Shown one piece after another: positions 1-11,305 of a stretch of DNA of 64,000 bases (position 1 is the stretch's first letter; every line of letters begins with the position of its first letter). Position numbers and translations under genes: made by a program. The notes under the pieces were generated by a model that made no database searches, was not told the DNA's origin, and saw only the letters and a program-made list of their open reading frames with translations. The stretch comes from Stromatinia cepivora (Eukaryota > Ascomycota > Leotiomycetes > Helotiales > Sclerotiniaceae): the NCBI GenBank assembly GCA_014898415.1, contig RCTD01000001.1, forward strand, positions 2,108,001 through 2,172,000. Reading direction: 5' to 3'.

Positions 1-1410
1 TTATTCTAAGAAATTGTTATATTGAATTATATTAAATATGATCTATATTTTATATTGAAAATGAATATCATCGATTTCGATTGGGTTCTAATAGATCGCT
101 GTAAATTGTTTGATTAATTCGAATACTGTAAATCGGAATATTTATATATAAAAAGTATGATAATATATTTATACTTTCGATTTGGTTTAATCGATTATAT
201 ATATACAGTGTTGTATTTTATTCTTAAATGATATAATATATAGTTTGAATTGTTTTATGATTAATAATTATTACAAATTAGCTTTAGGTTTAATATTATT
301 GTTAAATTTAATAATAAGATTTGTAGATTTTGATATATATATATCTTATTGTGAATTATGATTAATATAGGAATGCAATCTTGATCGATTAAATTGGTTT
401 TTTAAATAAAAGGATCCCTGATTATTAAATAAATTGTCATTTCCTGAAAAGGAAGAAAAATCCTTGAAAAATCTTAGATAATCAGATTGTCTAATCAAAG
501 TTTTCTTCCTTTGATTTCGGGATCTTCAGGTTTATTTAGATAAAGATCCTTGAATTTCGATTAAGGGAATAAAGGGAATCCTAAATACTATTGTTAATCT
601 AAATACTTATATAAATATTATTTGAAGTTCAAAAGGAGATTATATTATTACAAAATTCGTTGTCATTATAGCTTTCAATTATCAATTTTCCTCTTTCAAA
701 TTTATAATCATTGTATAGAGATCTTATAGTTATAATAATAATTCGAAAGAAGCAATTGAACTATTAGAAATATCGGTTTTATATATTGGAATCTTCTTTT
801 TACCAGTTTTCTTTTTTCCAATAATAACGTTATTCAATTCTATATTTATATTTTCTTTAAAGGATTGTTGAAATAATTGAGAAGAAGGAAAGGGTTCTTC
901 AGAATATGTTTTCGAAGGTTCGGAGTATATAAAAGGAGGAGTTTGTTATATTGTGAAAATGATAATATACTTCTAAAAGTATTTATATCTTTATCGATTA
1001 GATCGAAATAGATCTTCTTCCTTTAAATATAACATTCGTAAAAGTTCATCTAAGAAAGTATTATTAAAGTAAAATATTATTTGAAAGGCCATTAGATAAC
1101 TGGATATTTGTAAATGAATTGTAGATAATATAATATACAAAAATTGTAGTAAAGCTGAATAAATAAGATCAATTATGTTTTTTAGAATCTATAATTGAAA
1201 AATTATAATTTATAAGAAGCGATTAGATATATATACACAAATACCCATTTGTGGGTTACAGGGTTGTATGTATATATTATTAGGGTTATTATTTTACTAT
1301 ACTAAATCGTATGATTCGTAACGTATATATACAGATGATCAGCTCATAAATTGATATGGGAGATAAGAGGTATCACGTGGTTAGCCTCCTGTAGTTCACG
1401 ATTCGTGACA
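1..1410 (-). mobile_element. Partial third LTR-type element, AT-rich, runs off the window
   Basis: The stretch is very AT-rich and has no usable ORF. On the minus strand it begins at 1410 with TGTCACGAATCGTG, the kind of TGT terminus fungal LTR elements have. The older copia copy (1411-2377) matches the younger copy up to this point and then stops matching exactly here, so 1410 is an insertion edge. Its other end and its target duplication lie outside the window. The internal sequence shows no domain I can name. An alternative is that the older copia copy was simply truncated and joined to unrelated AT-rich DNA. Confidence 0.45.
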
Positions 1411-1607
1411 ATATCTATCTCTATAATCTTTATATTCCGTTTTACAGGTTTGTTTTGATATAAGAAGGTAATTATTATAATTTCGGATTATATATTTGAT
1501 AATCATTTATAAATAGTTTATAGAAATTCTAATATATTATTAATCCTAATTGTAATAATCTTTTCTTTAATAATCAATTCCATCTCCTTTTTTCAAGTTT
1601 TTAATAT

Positions 1608-1793
1608 TTAAATTATATTATCTTTTTGTTTAAATGATATAATCCAATTTATTTTTGTACAATTATCAATGATCAATATAAAATAACGATTCCCTTGAAT
1701 CGATTTTGGAAATGGTTCTACAATATCGAAATATATAAATTCGAGTCTCTTTGATTTATACAGACTCAATTGTTTCGGAATACAATTGATCAT
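1608..1793 (-). pseudogene. Copia integrase fragment, older copy
   Basis: A 61-residue open stretch resembling the start of a Ty1/copia integrase core (DI..PFPKSI.GNRYF). It is near-identical in layout to the plus-strand stretch at 4474-4677 in the younger copy. It is only a surviving open run inside a decayed pol gene. No intact protein can be made from it. Confidence 0.7.
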
Positions 1794-2372
1794 TTTAATG
1801 AGTATATATATTTTGTAAATATCTAATTCAATTGGAATCTTTATTGATTTGATTATATTGAATATCTTATATAGATTCTTGATCTTATCTGGATCTAGAT
1901 AATTGAATCTTTGATATTATAATAGATATCTCTCTTTTTCCTTAAATATTAATTCATTATCGATACCTTTGATATTATCGATTATTTTTGAAGAAAAGTC
2001 TTTTTCCTGATCATTTTGATATATATTCGAATAAAAAGTTATATCCTTATATCCTTTGATTATATATAAAATTACATATATTCTATTTTGTATTTTGGTA
2101 TAAATAATTTTTTTATTGTCTTTTTTGAAATATATATAATAAAAGTTGAATTCCTTTTACAATTCTATTTTACAAATCCTTTTTTCTAATAACAAGTTTA
2201 CTTTTAGCCCTAATATATATAATATATTTGAAAATAATATCTTAAAATCATTTTTATATATTATATCCATTAAACCCCAATAACGATAATATATTATTCT
2301 TTCATCAACCTTTATTCTTTATTTAATAATAAAGTTTATTAATCTGAATAATAAAAATTAATCAAATATATA

Positions 2373-2377
2373 TAAAG
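2373..2377. repeat. 5-bp target-site duplication (left), taaag
   Basis: TAAAG immediately precedes the left LTR. The identical five bases follow the right LTR at 7857-7861, the expected signature of LTR-retrotransposon integration. Confidence 0.9.
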
Positions 2378-2543
2378 TGTTGGAAATGAGGCCATCATAG
2401 GATTAGAATTGAGGTCACAAGACCACAATAATGCACAGACCATATTTAGGGATAACCTCAATTCTACTTCTACTAGAATTATAGATCCTTAATTCAATTT
2501 ATATAATCAACAATACTACTATTTCCTACACCAAAAATTAACA
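2378..2543 (+). repeat. Left LTR of the younger copia element (166 bp)
   Basis: Starts TGTTGGAAATGAGG and ends TTAACA, matching the repeat at 7691-7856 base for base over long runs, with transition-type differences. The same sequence in reverse complement is at 9260-9425. The region just inside (from 2544) reads GATTATAAGATCCGATTG, a possible primer-binding site resembling a half initiator-Met tRNA complement with G-to-A changes. That last point is inference. Confidence 0.92.
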
Positions 2544-3020
2544 GATTATAAGATCCGATTGTACAATAATGATTAGAAAACAAAACAAATCGAGAAAGGA
2601 TTAGCATAACTAATAGAAATAGAATAAAATGAAAATCAGAATTTTCATATAATACCATCAAAACAGAATTGAAATACAATAACACAACTTATAACTCACA
2701 ACATCACAGATTAAAGCAAAAAGCAATCTACACAATACCAATACAGAATTATAATAAAAACGAAAAACAAGTTCGTATAATTATAAGAAAATATATTACA
2801 ATACAATCTTACAAATTTTTTTATTGTTTTATTTTTATATTTCTTTATTATTTTGAATTTATTTACTATATACCTTTTTTTTAAGACCATCTTAAAAATC
2901 TGAAGACTATCTTCGATACCCATCAAATAACAAGAAACCTTTACAATATCGAAATCAAATAATCCTTCGAAATTCGATTAAAATAATCATGAACAATGAT
3001 TCAGACAAACAAAAATACAA

Positions 3021-3558
3021 TTGAAAGGGAAAGAATGGTTTTATATAATTGATCAAATATTAAACGAATATACACAGATTATAAGACCCAATACAGTATC
3101 TACCTACAAGATCAATAATCATATATATTATAATATCAAATTGAAATTGGAATACTTAAAGGACGAAGCGAATACATTATTGTATATTTGTACAATATTC
3201 AATAATAACGATAAAACCCTTATCAATGAATATTCAATAGTATATACACTCTAGAGATATTTTAAATCAAAATATACTAAAATCAATGCAATTACAATCA
3301 ATATATATGACGATAATCCAGAACTTCAAATTCCAATTCAATATTTATCCCGATATAATTATTATTAAAGTCTGGGATAAATTGAAAGAGTATAGAAGGA
3401 AATTAGAAGCTGTAGATGAAAGCTGTCGATCAGTATATCAAGATACTGTTTTGTTTTTGGTTTTAATATATAATCTTCTAATCGATTATCAAAAAGTAAT
3501 GGATATATTGGATATCCAAATCAATTTTAATATTAATGATAAAATCAAATATTTATAG
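3021..3558 (+). pseudogene. Copia gag-like region, degraded
   Basis: Two open runs (3021-3254 and 3286-3558) separated by a stop. The second contains W-x-x-LKEYRRKLEAVDESCRS, consistent with a gag/UBN2-like capsid segment. The reverse-complement counterpart in the older copy is at about 8.3-8.8 kb. Assignment rests on position after the left LTR and before integrase rather than on a diagnostic motif. Confidence 0.55.
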
Positions 3559-4473
3559 ATTAAGGAACTTCGTTTTAAAAATGGATCAGAACTAATACAA
3601 ATTACAAAAAAATCTAAATACATTTCTCAACACTAAGAATCAGATTTCGAAACCCTAAACAATATTTGCGATCTATATTAAAAAGAAAATCATTATATAT
3701 GAGACTACTTGTATTTAATGTAAATCAGCAAACTTTTTTGCAATTATCTTTGTTATCAAAGGAGAAAAGGATCATCGAATTCAAAGAAGATTTATTTCAA
3801 TAAAAAAAACCAAATATACTCTATTAATAATATCTCTAAATCAAACTCCAATACTGAAAATATAATAAAGGAAAATTGCAATTTGATAAAAGAAACCATT
3901 AATAAAACTTCTTTTAGCAAATAATATACCGATATAAACGTTTTTTTATATATATCTGATTAATCTTTATTATTCAGATCAATAGAATCTATTGCTAAAT
4001 AAAGGATAAAGATTAATGGGGGAATAATGTATTGTTGTTATTAGGGTTTAGTGGATATGGTATACGAAGATAATTCTAAGATACTACTTTCAAATATATT
4101 ATATATACTAAAACTAAAAATAAACTTGCTATTAAGAAAAAGGATTTGCGAAATAGGATTGTAAGGAGAATTCAATTTTCATTATATATATTTTAAGAAG
4201 AATAATAAAAAAGTCATCTATACTAAAATATAAGATAGAATATATATAGTTTTATATATAATCAAAAGATATAAGGATACAGTTCTCTATTCTAGTATAT
4301 ACCAAAATGATCAGGAAAAAGACTTTTCTTCAAAGATAATCGATAATATTAAAGATATCGATAACAAATTAATATTTAAAAAGAAAGAAAGATATTTATT
4401 ATAATATCAAAAATTCAATCATCTAGATCCAGACAAGATCAAGAATCTATACAAAGTATCCAATATAATCAAA

Positions 4474-5000
4474 TTGATAAAGGTCCCAATTGAATTAAAT
4501 ATCTACGAAGTGTATATACTCATCAAGATGATCAATCGTATTCCGAAGCAATTGAATCTATACAAATCAAAGAGACTCGAACTTATATATTTCGATATTA
4601 CAGAATTATTCCCAAAATCGATTCGAGGGAATTGTTATTTCATATTGATCATTAATAATTATACAAAAGTAAATTGAATCATACCATTTAAACAAAAAGA
4701 TGATACAATTCAAATATTGAAAACTTGGAAAAAGGAAATGGAATTAACTACTGAAGAAAAGATTATTGCAATCAGAATTAACAATACACCAAAACTCCTA
4801 TAAGCTATTCATAAATAATCATCAAGCACATAATCCGAAATTACAACAATTGCCTTTTCATATCAAAACGGATCTGCAGAACGGAATATAAGGATTGCAA
4901 AAACAGATATAAAAGCAATACTAAAAGAAGCTGGATTACTATTAGAATTTTGGGATGAAGCTGTAAAATATAATGCTTATATCAGGAATCGTATTAATAT
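4474..5000 (+). pseudogene. Copia integrase, degraded
   Basis: At 4474-4677 the plus strand reads IPKQLNLYKSKRLELIYFDI followed by PFP-like and GNCYF..II.NYTK patterns, the start of a copia integrase catalytic core (rve). Further down, near 4860-5000, SYQNGSAERNIRIAKTD-like coding is visible across a stop, matching the conserved QNG.AER segment with its catalytic glutamate. Frame breaks make it non-functional. Confidence 0.75.
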
Positions 5001-6104
5001 TGATCCTAATATGAACAAAATAAATCAATCCCTTATAAAAACTTTTACAAATATAATACTAAATATAGAGATATACAAAATCTAGAAAAGCAAATGTTAT
5101 GTTTATATCAATCCCAAAACTATTCCGAAAGAACAAAAACATAATAAATTACGGAATACTTCGAGAATCGATGTATTCCTAAGGTATTCAAAAATTACAA
5201 ACAAATATATCAAAATGTATTCTCCAGAATTAGGTTATACATTTCGATCAAACAGAGTAATCATAGATGAATCTCATTGAGAAGGAGATTTGGATCTTAA
5301 ATTAAGAAATTGTGAATCAGGTTTATAAAGAACAAAAAATATAAAACCAGATCGAAAACTTTGTAATAAACCAGCAGCAAACAAAATACCTTCTTTATCC
5401 TCAATATCAAATGCGATATTTATATCATCTTCATTTCAAATATTCTTTTTAGTAGATATTATACCGAGTTCAATGATTATATCAAGTATTCTAATTGTTG
5501 AATTGAAATCAGGTAAATTAGATATATCAATATTAATATACAATAAAAATGAAGATAACAATATCCAAAAAACAAATCAAGAATCTTCTTCCAAGAATAC
5601 TTTAGATATCGAATCCATTATTTCAAAGAATCCAATCCAAAAATCAACTTTTGTAAACCCTGAATCTATACCAGAAACAAAATTTAAGACTATCTTAAAT
5701 TTTATTGACAAGTCTATTTCAACAAAATCAAAAAACGAAATAAATCTATAATCATCTAAAATCGAACAAAAAATAAAATAGATCTTAAAGATAAATCCCT
5801 AAGATATTTAATATAAAAATAGAAAAGAGATATAGAACAAAATCCTGAAAAAAAACGGAAAAGCAAGATTATAAAAATATTGATTATAATATCTATATAG
5901 ATCAAAACTCAAAAAAGTATAGAATATATTATAATTATAATCCCAATTATTTATAAAATGAACTCTTATATTAAAGATAAGATCGTTTTAGATTTCATAA
6001 TTTCGTTGATAGATATAGATAATATAAAAGGTATAATATATTCAATCGAAGAAGTTTTAGAAATCAAAATACCAAGAATTTATAAGAAAGCAATATCAGA
6101 TCGA

Positions 6105-7010
6105 AAACATTCTGAAAAATGAAAAGAAGCTATCCAAAAGGAAATTATATCCTTGATTCAAAATAGTATTTGGGAAGAATATATACTTTCTAAAGGAAGT
6201 AATCTGGTTTCGATAAAATGGGTATTTACAATTAAGACTAAAGATAATAAGATAAAACGATTCAAAACAAGATTAATAATTCGAAAGTTTAATCAAGTAT
6301 TAGAAAAGGATTACAACGAAACGTTTATATCAATAATAAAATTAAATATATTCAAACTATTCCTAACTATTATTATAAAGGAAAATTTGGAATATTTATA
6401 TTTCGATATCAAAAACGCCTTTATCGAATCATATTTAAAGGAAAAAATCTATTTCGAATTATCTTAAAATATCAAAATCAAAAAAGGATATATATTATAA
6501 GTTTTATAAAATCTATATAATTTAAAGCAAACTGGAAGGGACTGGAGTTTACTATTGAAGAAAGAACTTTTAAATATAGATTTTATACAAAGTTTGGCAG
6601 ACTCATATCTATATACATCCAAAAACCATAATATAATATTACTGGTATATATCAACGATATCATTATTGTATCACATACATCATCACAAATCACCTGATT
6701 CAATAAAAAGCTATCGGCCTATTTTAACATTAAGAATCTAGGGGAGATTAGTAAAATCCTAAATATTAGAATCATTCGTAATAGAAAAGCATATATATTA
6801 ATTATAGATCAAAAAGAATATCTCAATATTATATTAACCAAATATAATATTATATATAAACAATATCAAATCAAGAAACTACTAATAATGGATTATACCC
6901 ATCTTTGGCCAGTAACCGATAATGATGAACTAATAGATGTAAATGAATATCAATAACGAATAGGAAATGTGATTTATCTAATAATATACATTCAACCAAA
7001 TATAATATTT
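6105..7010 (+). pseudogene. Copia reverse transcriptase, degraded
   Basis: The longest open run (6153-6467) shows SIKWVFTIKTKDNKIKRFKT, the KWVFKIK..DG.I.R.KARLVA block of RVT_2, then DYNETF and DIKNAFIES blocks. Near 6640-6670 the active-site motif reads YIND where active copia enzymes have YVDD. The D-to-N change is a G-to-A transition, as RIP would give. Several stops interrupt the domain. Confidence 0.85.
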
Positions 7011-7299
7011 TCAATTGAAAGACTTTCACAATTTATGGCAAAACCAATAAAATATCATATTATAGCTTTAAAGAATCTGATATGATATCTACGATCAACA
7101 ATTAAACAAAAGCTATGATTCGGGCCAAAAGGAATACAATTTGATATCTACAAAGAATACAATATACCTGATAATATAATAAAAATATATACAGATACAG
7201 ATTAGACTAATAATAAATATAACCGGAAAAATGTTTTAAAGGGAATTGTAATATTCTATAAAGGCTTTATATCGTAGATTAACAAGAAACAAATATTTG

Positions 7300-7661
7300 T
7301 AACTATTTTTAGTGCGGAATTAGAATATATTGCGATAACAATATTCACCAAATAAAGAAGATAAATTGTACAAATGCTCAAAGACCTATTCAGATCAAAT
7401 TATATTAAAAAGAACGGAGATACAATTCAAATACTTAATAATAATCAAGATGCTTTAGCTTTAATTAAGAACCTATATTTGTATAAACAATCCAAACATA
7501 TAAATATCAATTATCATTTCATTAGGGATTTAATAGAAAAGAAGAAAATCATTATTAGTTATATCAATATATACGATATAATTGTTAACAGAATAACAAA
7601 GCCTTATATAAAGATTGTTTTCAAAAGATTCAAAAAAATATTGGGATTAATAGCTTAGAAG
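7300..7661 (+). pseudogene. Copia RNase H and 3' end of pol, degraded
   Basis: The open run 7374-7658 carries NNNQDALALIKN, followed by KHINI.YHFIRD, the D-x-x-A-x-x-L and K-H-I-D-I-x-Y-H-F-I-R blocks of copia RNase H, and ends just before the right LTR with a relic of the ADIFTK-like tail (IVNRITKP). It is the C-terminal part of the polyprotein. Confidence 0.8.
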
Positions 7662-7690
7662 GATCGAATAGGATATCCTTAATAAAAAAG

Positions 7691-7856
7691 TGTTGGAAAT
7701 GAAACCATTATAGGATTAGAATTGAAGTTATAAGACCATAATGGTGTACAGACCATATTTGGGGATAATCTCAATTCTACTCCTACTAGAATTATAGATC
7801 CTTAGTTCAACCTATATAGTCAACAATACTACTACTTCCTGCACCAAAAGTTAACA
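7691..7856 (+). repeat. Right LTR of the younger copia element (166 bp)
   Basis: Same length and ends as the left LTR. Differences from it are nearly all transitions. Preceded by the purine-rich run AATAAAAAAG, a plausible decayed polypurine tract, and followed by the TAAAG duplication at 7857-7861. Confidence 0.92.
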
Positions 7857-7861
7857 TAAAG
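7857..7861. repeat. 5-bp target-site duplication (right), taaag
   Basis: Identical to 2373-2377. Marks the right integration edge of the younger element. Confidence 0.9.
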
Positions 7862-9425
7862 AAACATTTATATCAATATACTATTTATTAAGGGAAATCT
7901 TATTAATGATTTCTTTTATCAAATTACAATCTTTCTTTATTATATCCTCAATATTGAAGTTTAATTCAAAGATATTATTAATAAAGTATATTTGATCTTT
8001 TTTATTGAAATAGATCTTCTTCGGATTCAATGATCCCTTTCTCTTTTGGTAACGAAGATAATTGCAAAGGAATTTGTTGGTTTGTATTAAATATAGATAA
8101 TCTCATATATAATAATTTTCCTTTTGATACAAATTATAAATATTATTTGGGATTTCGAAATCTGATTTTTGATGTCAAAAAGTATACCTAAATCCTTTCG
8201 CAATTTGTGCTTGTTTTGATCTATCTTTAAAACGAAATTCCTTAGTTTGTAAATGTTTGATTTTATTATTAATACTAAAATTGATTTGGATATTCAATAT
8301 ATTTATTATTCTTTAATAATCGATTAAAAGATTATATATTAAAATCAAAAACAAGGCAATATTTTGATATATTGATTGATAGTTTTTATTTATAATCTCT
8401 AATTTCCTTTTATACCTTTTTAGTTTATTTCAGATTTCGATAATGATTATATCGGGATAGATATTAGGTTGAAATTTGAAGTTCTGGATCATTGTTATAT
8501 ATATATTAGTTGTAATTGTATTGATTTTAGTATATTTTGATTTAAGATATCTTTAGAATATATATATTATTGAATATTCATTGATAAAGGCTTTATCGTT
8601 ATTATTGAATGTTATGCAAATATATAATAAACATTCACTTCGTTCTTTAAGTATTTCGATTTCAATTCAATATTGTAATATATATAACCATTGATTTCAT
8701 AGGTAGATGCTATATTGGATTTTGCAATCTGTATATATTCATTTAATATTTGATCAATTATATAAAATCATTCTTTCCCTTTTAATTATATCTTCGTTTA
8801 TTTGAATCACCATTTATAATTATTTTAATCGAATTTCAAAGGATTATTTGATTTCGATATTATAAAGATTTCTTATTATTTAATAAATATCAAAGATAAT
8901 CCTCAGATTTTTAAAACAATCTTAAAAAATATACTGCAAATAGATTCAGGATAATAAAGAAATATAAAAAATAAAACAATAAGAAAATTCGTAAAATCGT
9001 ATTATAATATGTTTTCTTATAGCTATACGAATTTACTCTTTACTTCTGTTATAATTCTATATCAGCATTATACAAATTGCTTTCCGTTTTGACCTATAAT
9101 ATTATGAATTATAAATTGTATTATTATATTTCAATTCTGTTTTAATAATATTATATGAAAATTCTGATTTTTACTCTATTTCATCTCTACTAGTTATACT
9201 AATCCTTTTTCGATTTGCTTTACTTTCTAATTACTATTATACAATCGGATCTTATAATCTGTTAACTTTTGATACAGGAAATAGTAGTATTATTAATTAT
9301 ATAGATTGAACTAAGGATCTATTATTCTAATAGGAATAGAATTGAGGTTATTCCCAAATATGGTCTGTGCACCATTGTGATCACGTGACCTCAATTCTAA
9401 TCCTATGATGGCCTCATTTCCAACA
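7862..9425 (-). mobile_element. Older Ty1/copia element, proximal segment with 5' LTR
   Basis: The reverse complement matches the first ~1.56 kb of the younger copy (LTR, leader and gag region). It continues, after the nested insertion, at 2377-1411. The split point corresponds to about position 3950 of the younger copy, so the two halves together cover its first ~2.5 kb without loss. It is heavily AT-biased and has no useful ORF. The first five bases outside the LTR (9426-9430) are AAAGA; the matching duplication would be left of the window. Confidence 0.88.
9260..9425 (-). repeat. 5' LTR of the older copia element
   Basis: On the plus strand it starts TGTTAACTTTTG and ends CATTTCCAACA, the reverse complement of the LTRs at 2378 and 7691, with the same 166-bp length. 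It retains a few GC-richer positions (for example ATCACGTGACC) that the younger LTRs have lost. Confidence 0.92.
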
Positions 9426-9693
9426 AAAGAGATCAATAAAGAATGAAAAATCGAATCCTTAAATACAGGATAATTCGGAAAGTAAAATCAATGTAATATA
9501 TATATATATATCCTGTTAGGAATATCGATTGGTTCAATTTTAGTTCTATAGATTTAAAGAGCTATAGGTTCGTAGAGGGTATTGTATATAGATGTTGAAT
9601 CTTCGTCTTTCTTTTGATAATGAATGGTAGTAGTAAGAGATGTTTTTAGATTAGGAGATTAGTAGTAGGGGTTGAGTGGTAAATGTAATAGAT

Positions 9694-9973
9694 ATTATTA
9701 GATTATTAGATTATTAGATTATTAGATTATTAGATTATTAGATTATTAGATTATTAGATTATTAGATTATTAGATTATTAGATTATTAGATTATTAGATT
9801 ATTAGATTATTAGATTATTAGATTATTAGATTATTAGATTATTAGATTATTAGATTATTAGATTATTAGATTATTAGATTATTAGATTATTAGATTATTA
9901 GATTATTAGATTATTAGATTATTAGATTATTAGATTATTAGATTATTAGATTATTAGATTATTAGATTATTAG
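9694..9973. repeat. 8-bp tandem array (ATTATTAG), 35 copies
   Basis: Thirty-five uninterrupted copies of ATTATTAG, 280 bp in all, with no visible variant. Perfect homogeneity suggests recent expansion by slippage or unequal exchange. It lies about 270 bp beyond the old copia LTR. Confidence 0.97.
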
Positions 9974-10100
9974 ATGGGATTTTTGAGAGAAAGTGAGAAG
10001 GAGAGAGTAGAGAGAAAGAGAGAGTAAAGAGTAGAGAATAGAAAGTAGAGAGTAGAAAGTAGAGAGAAAGAGAGAGAAAGGGAGGAAGAAGAGGGAGATT
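9974..10100. repeat. Purine-rich GA tract between two arrays
   Basis: About 110 bases made almost entirely of A and G on the plus strand (GAGAGAAAGTGAGAAGGAGA and similar), lying between the 8-bp and 9-bp arrays. Polypurine runs of this kind can form triplex or other non-B structures. No gene is visible. Confidence 0.8.
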
Positions 10101-10161
10101 AATATTATAAAATTCTTCCGATTTATGAATTAGGTTATTGATATTGTTTTTTGATATTGAT

Positions 10162-10350
10162 AAAGTGAATAAAGTGAATAAAGTGAATAAAGTGAATAAA
10201 GTGAATAAAGTGAATAAAGTGAATAAAGTGAATAAAGTGAATAAAGTGAATAAAGTGAATAAAGTGAATAAAGTGAATAAAGTGAATAAAGTGAATAAAG
10301 TGAATAAAGTGAATAAAGTGAATAAAGTGAATAAAGTGAATAAAGTGAAA
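10162..10350. repeat. 9-bp tandem array (AAAGTGAAT), 21 copies
   Basis: Twenty-one copies of AAAGTGAAT, 189 bp, perfect except for the last base of the last unit. Because nine is a multiple of three the array is open in several frames (for example K-V-N repeats), which produces artificial ORFs. I do not consider these genes. Confidence 0.97.
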
Positions 10351-11305
10351 TGAGAATTGCAATATAACATCATATAATATTATATTATATAAAAAACCAA
10401 TAACGAATCAATAAAAACTCTTATTACTCAAGTATAATCTTCTAAAACATACATTAATACCCCTCCTGTCACGGGTTCACCACCCGTTCCTAGCTAGCAT
10501 AGATGCCTCAGGCATCAACTACTCCCCATATAGTCAGAGGTGCTCCTTCACCTTCTTCCCTTCATATTACCTAAGGCCCTACCACCGCCGTACCTATTTC
10601 ATCAATCCCCTCAATTACCAGAATCCATGAAATTCCAACTACAGTATACATACATAAAACACTATACTCAAGTATATATAAGATTACTAGCAATAAACAA
10701 GTAGCTATTATTACTACCTAATATATACTAAACCCTAGCCCAACTTCCCAGCAGTTTAGTCTAGCCAAGCCAAGCAAATATAATAACTAATTAGCCGTAG
10801 CCAAAGCGATAGCCAAAGCAATGAGTGCACTACCACCGTACCTATGCCAAGTTCCCAATTCCAAATGATGCCTTCCTCCTTTTGCAAGCAAATATGCTAG
10901 CTCTCGCTTGCAATATTATATCTACCTTCCTTTGATTATTCTCCTTTTCTCTCGCTTCCCGCCCTTATCACCTATTCCTCTCCATCCTCATCTTCCATTA
11001 TTAAACCTATAACAAGAATTCCTCGCCTTCATACCACATAACAGAGGACAACAGTATAGCTAATACAATATGCATGTTGAACAAAATTTCGCCCATGCAG
11101 AAAACCAAACGAAGAGAAAAGTCAACGCTAAAACGCAACTGATGTAAGGTCAGAAAGCCACCTCCTGTTCCCATTCTATCCATTAGCCTGAGCTTTCCAT
11201 GTAGTATTAGCCTAGCAACACTTGAAACCATCCATGACAAAAGAAAATAATAACATAAGCAAGAAATGCCAAAGACCATCCGTTCTATCCTTTTGGATAG
11301 ATCAA
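10351..11305. other. Intergenic, with two adjacent small hairpins; possible old transposon remnant
   Basis: No gene seen. Near 10471-10487 the inverted repeat ACGGGT/ACCCGT and at 10502-10516 GATGCC/GGCATC form two short stems in tandem inside a GC-richer patch. The phrase ACCACCG..GTACCTAT occurs twice (about 10579 and 10833). This includes the 3' flank of the RGS-LOV gene, which ends at 11306. Confidence 0.5.

Larger units (their letters stand above)
1411..2377 (-). mobile_element. Older Ty1/copia element, distal segment (split by a nested insertion)
   Basis: Read on the minus strand this matches the younger copy from about 3950 to about 4905 of the window. It carries the integrase core region: at 1793-1608 the minus-strand reading shows the copia-type DI..PFP...GNRYF..IIDN pattern also seen at 4474-4677. 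It is the continuation of 9425-7862, interrupted by the insertion at 2378-7856. Stops and AT bias indicate RIP decay. The reverse transcriptase part should lie left of the third element, outside the window. Confidence 0.8.
2378..7856 (+). mobile_element. Younger Ty1/copia retrotransposon, complete but RIP-degraded
   Basis: A 5,479-bp element bounded by two 166-bp LTRs in the same orientation and flanked by a perfect 5-bp duplication. Internal order is gag-like region (about 3.0-3.56 kb), integrase (about 4.5-5.0 kb), reverse transcriptase (about 6.1-6.9 kb) and RNase H (about 7.3-7.66 kb). Integrase before reverse transcriptase defines Ty1/copia rather than Ty3/gypsy. All reading frames are broken by stops, mostly TAA/TAG, and base composition is extremely AT-rich, as expected from RIP. 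It sits inside an older sibling in the opposite orientation. It cannot be autonomous in its present state. Confidence 0.93.

Noticed and set aside
1..9425. CRISPR, bacterial operon or viral origin for the AT-rich region
   Set aside because: LTRs, target duplication and copia pol motifs explain it fully as fungal retroelements.
9954..10373. 139-codon minus-strand ORF with F-T-L repeats, and K-V-N/F-I-H frames over the same array
   Set aside because: They are translations of the 9-bp tandem array and adjacent purine tract. Several frames are open at once only because the unit length is a multiple of three.
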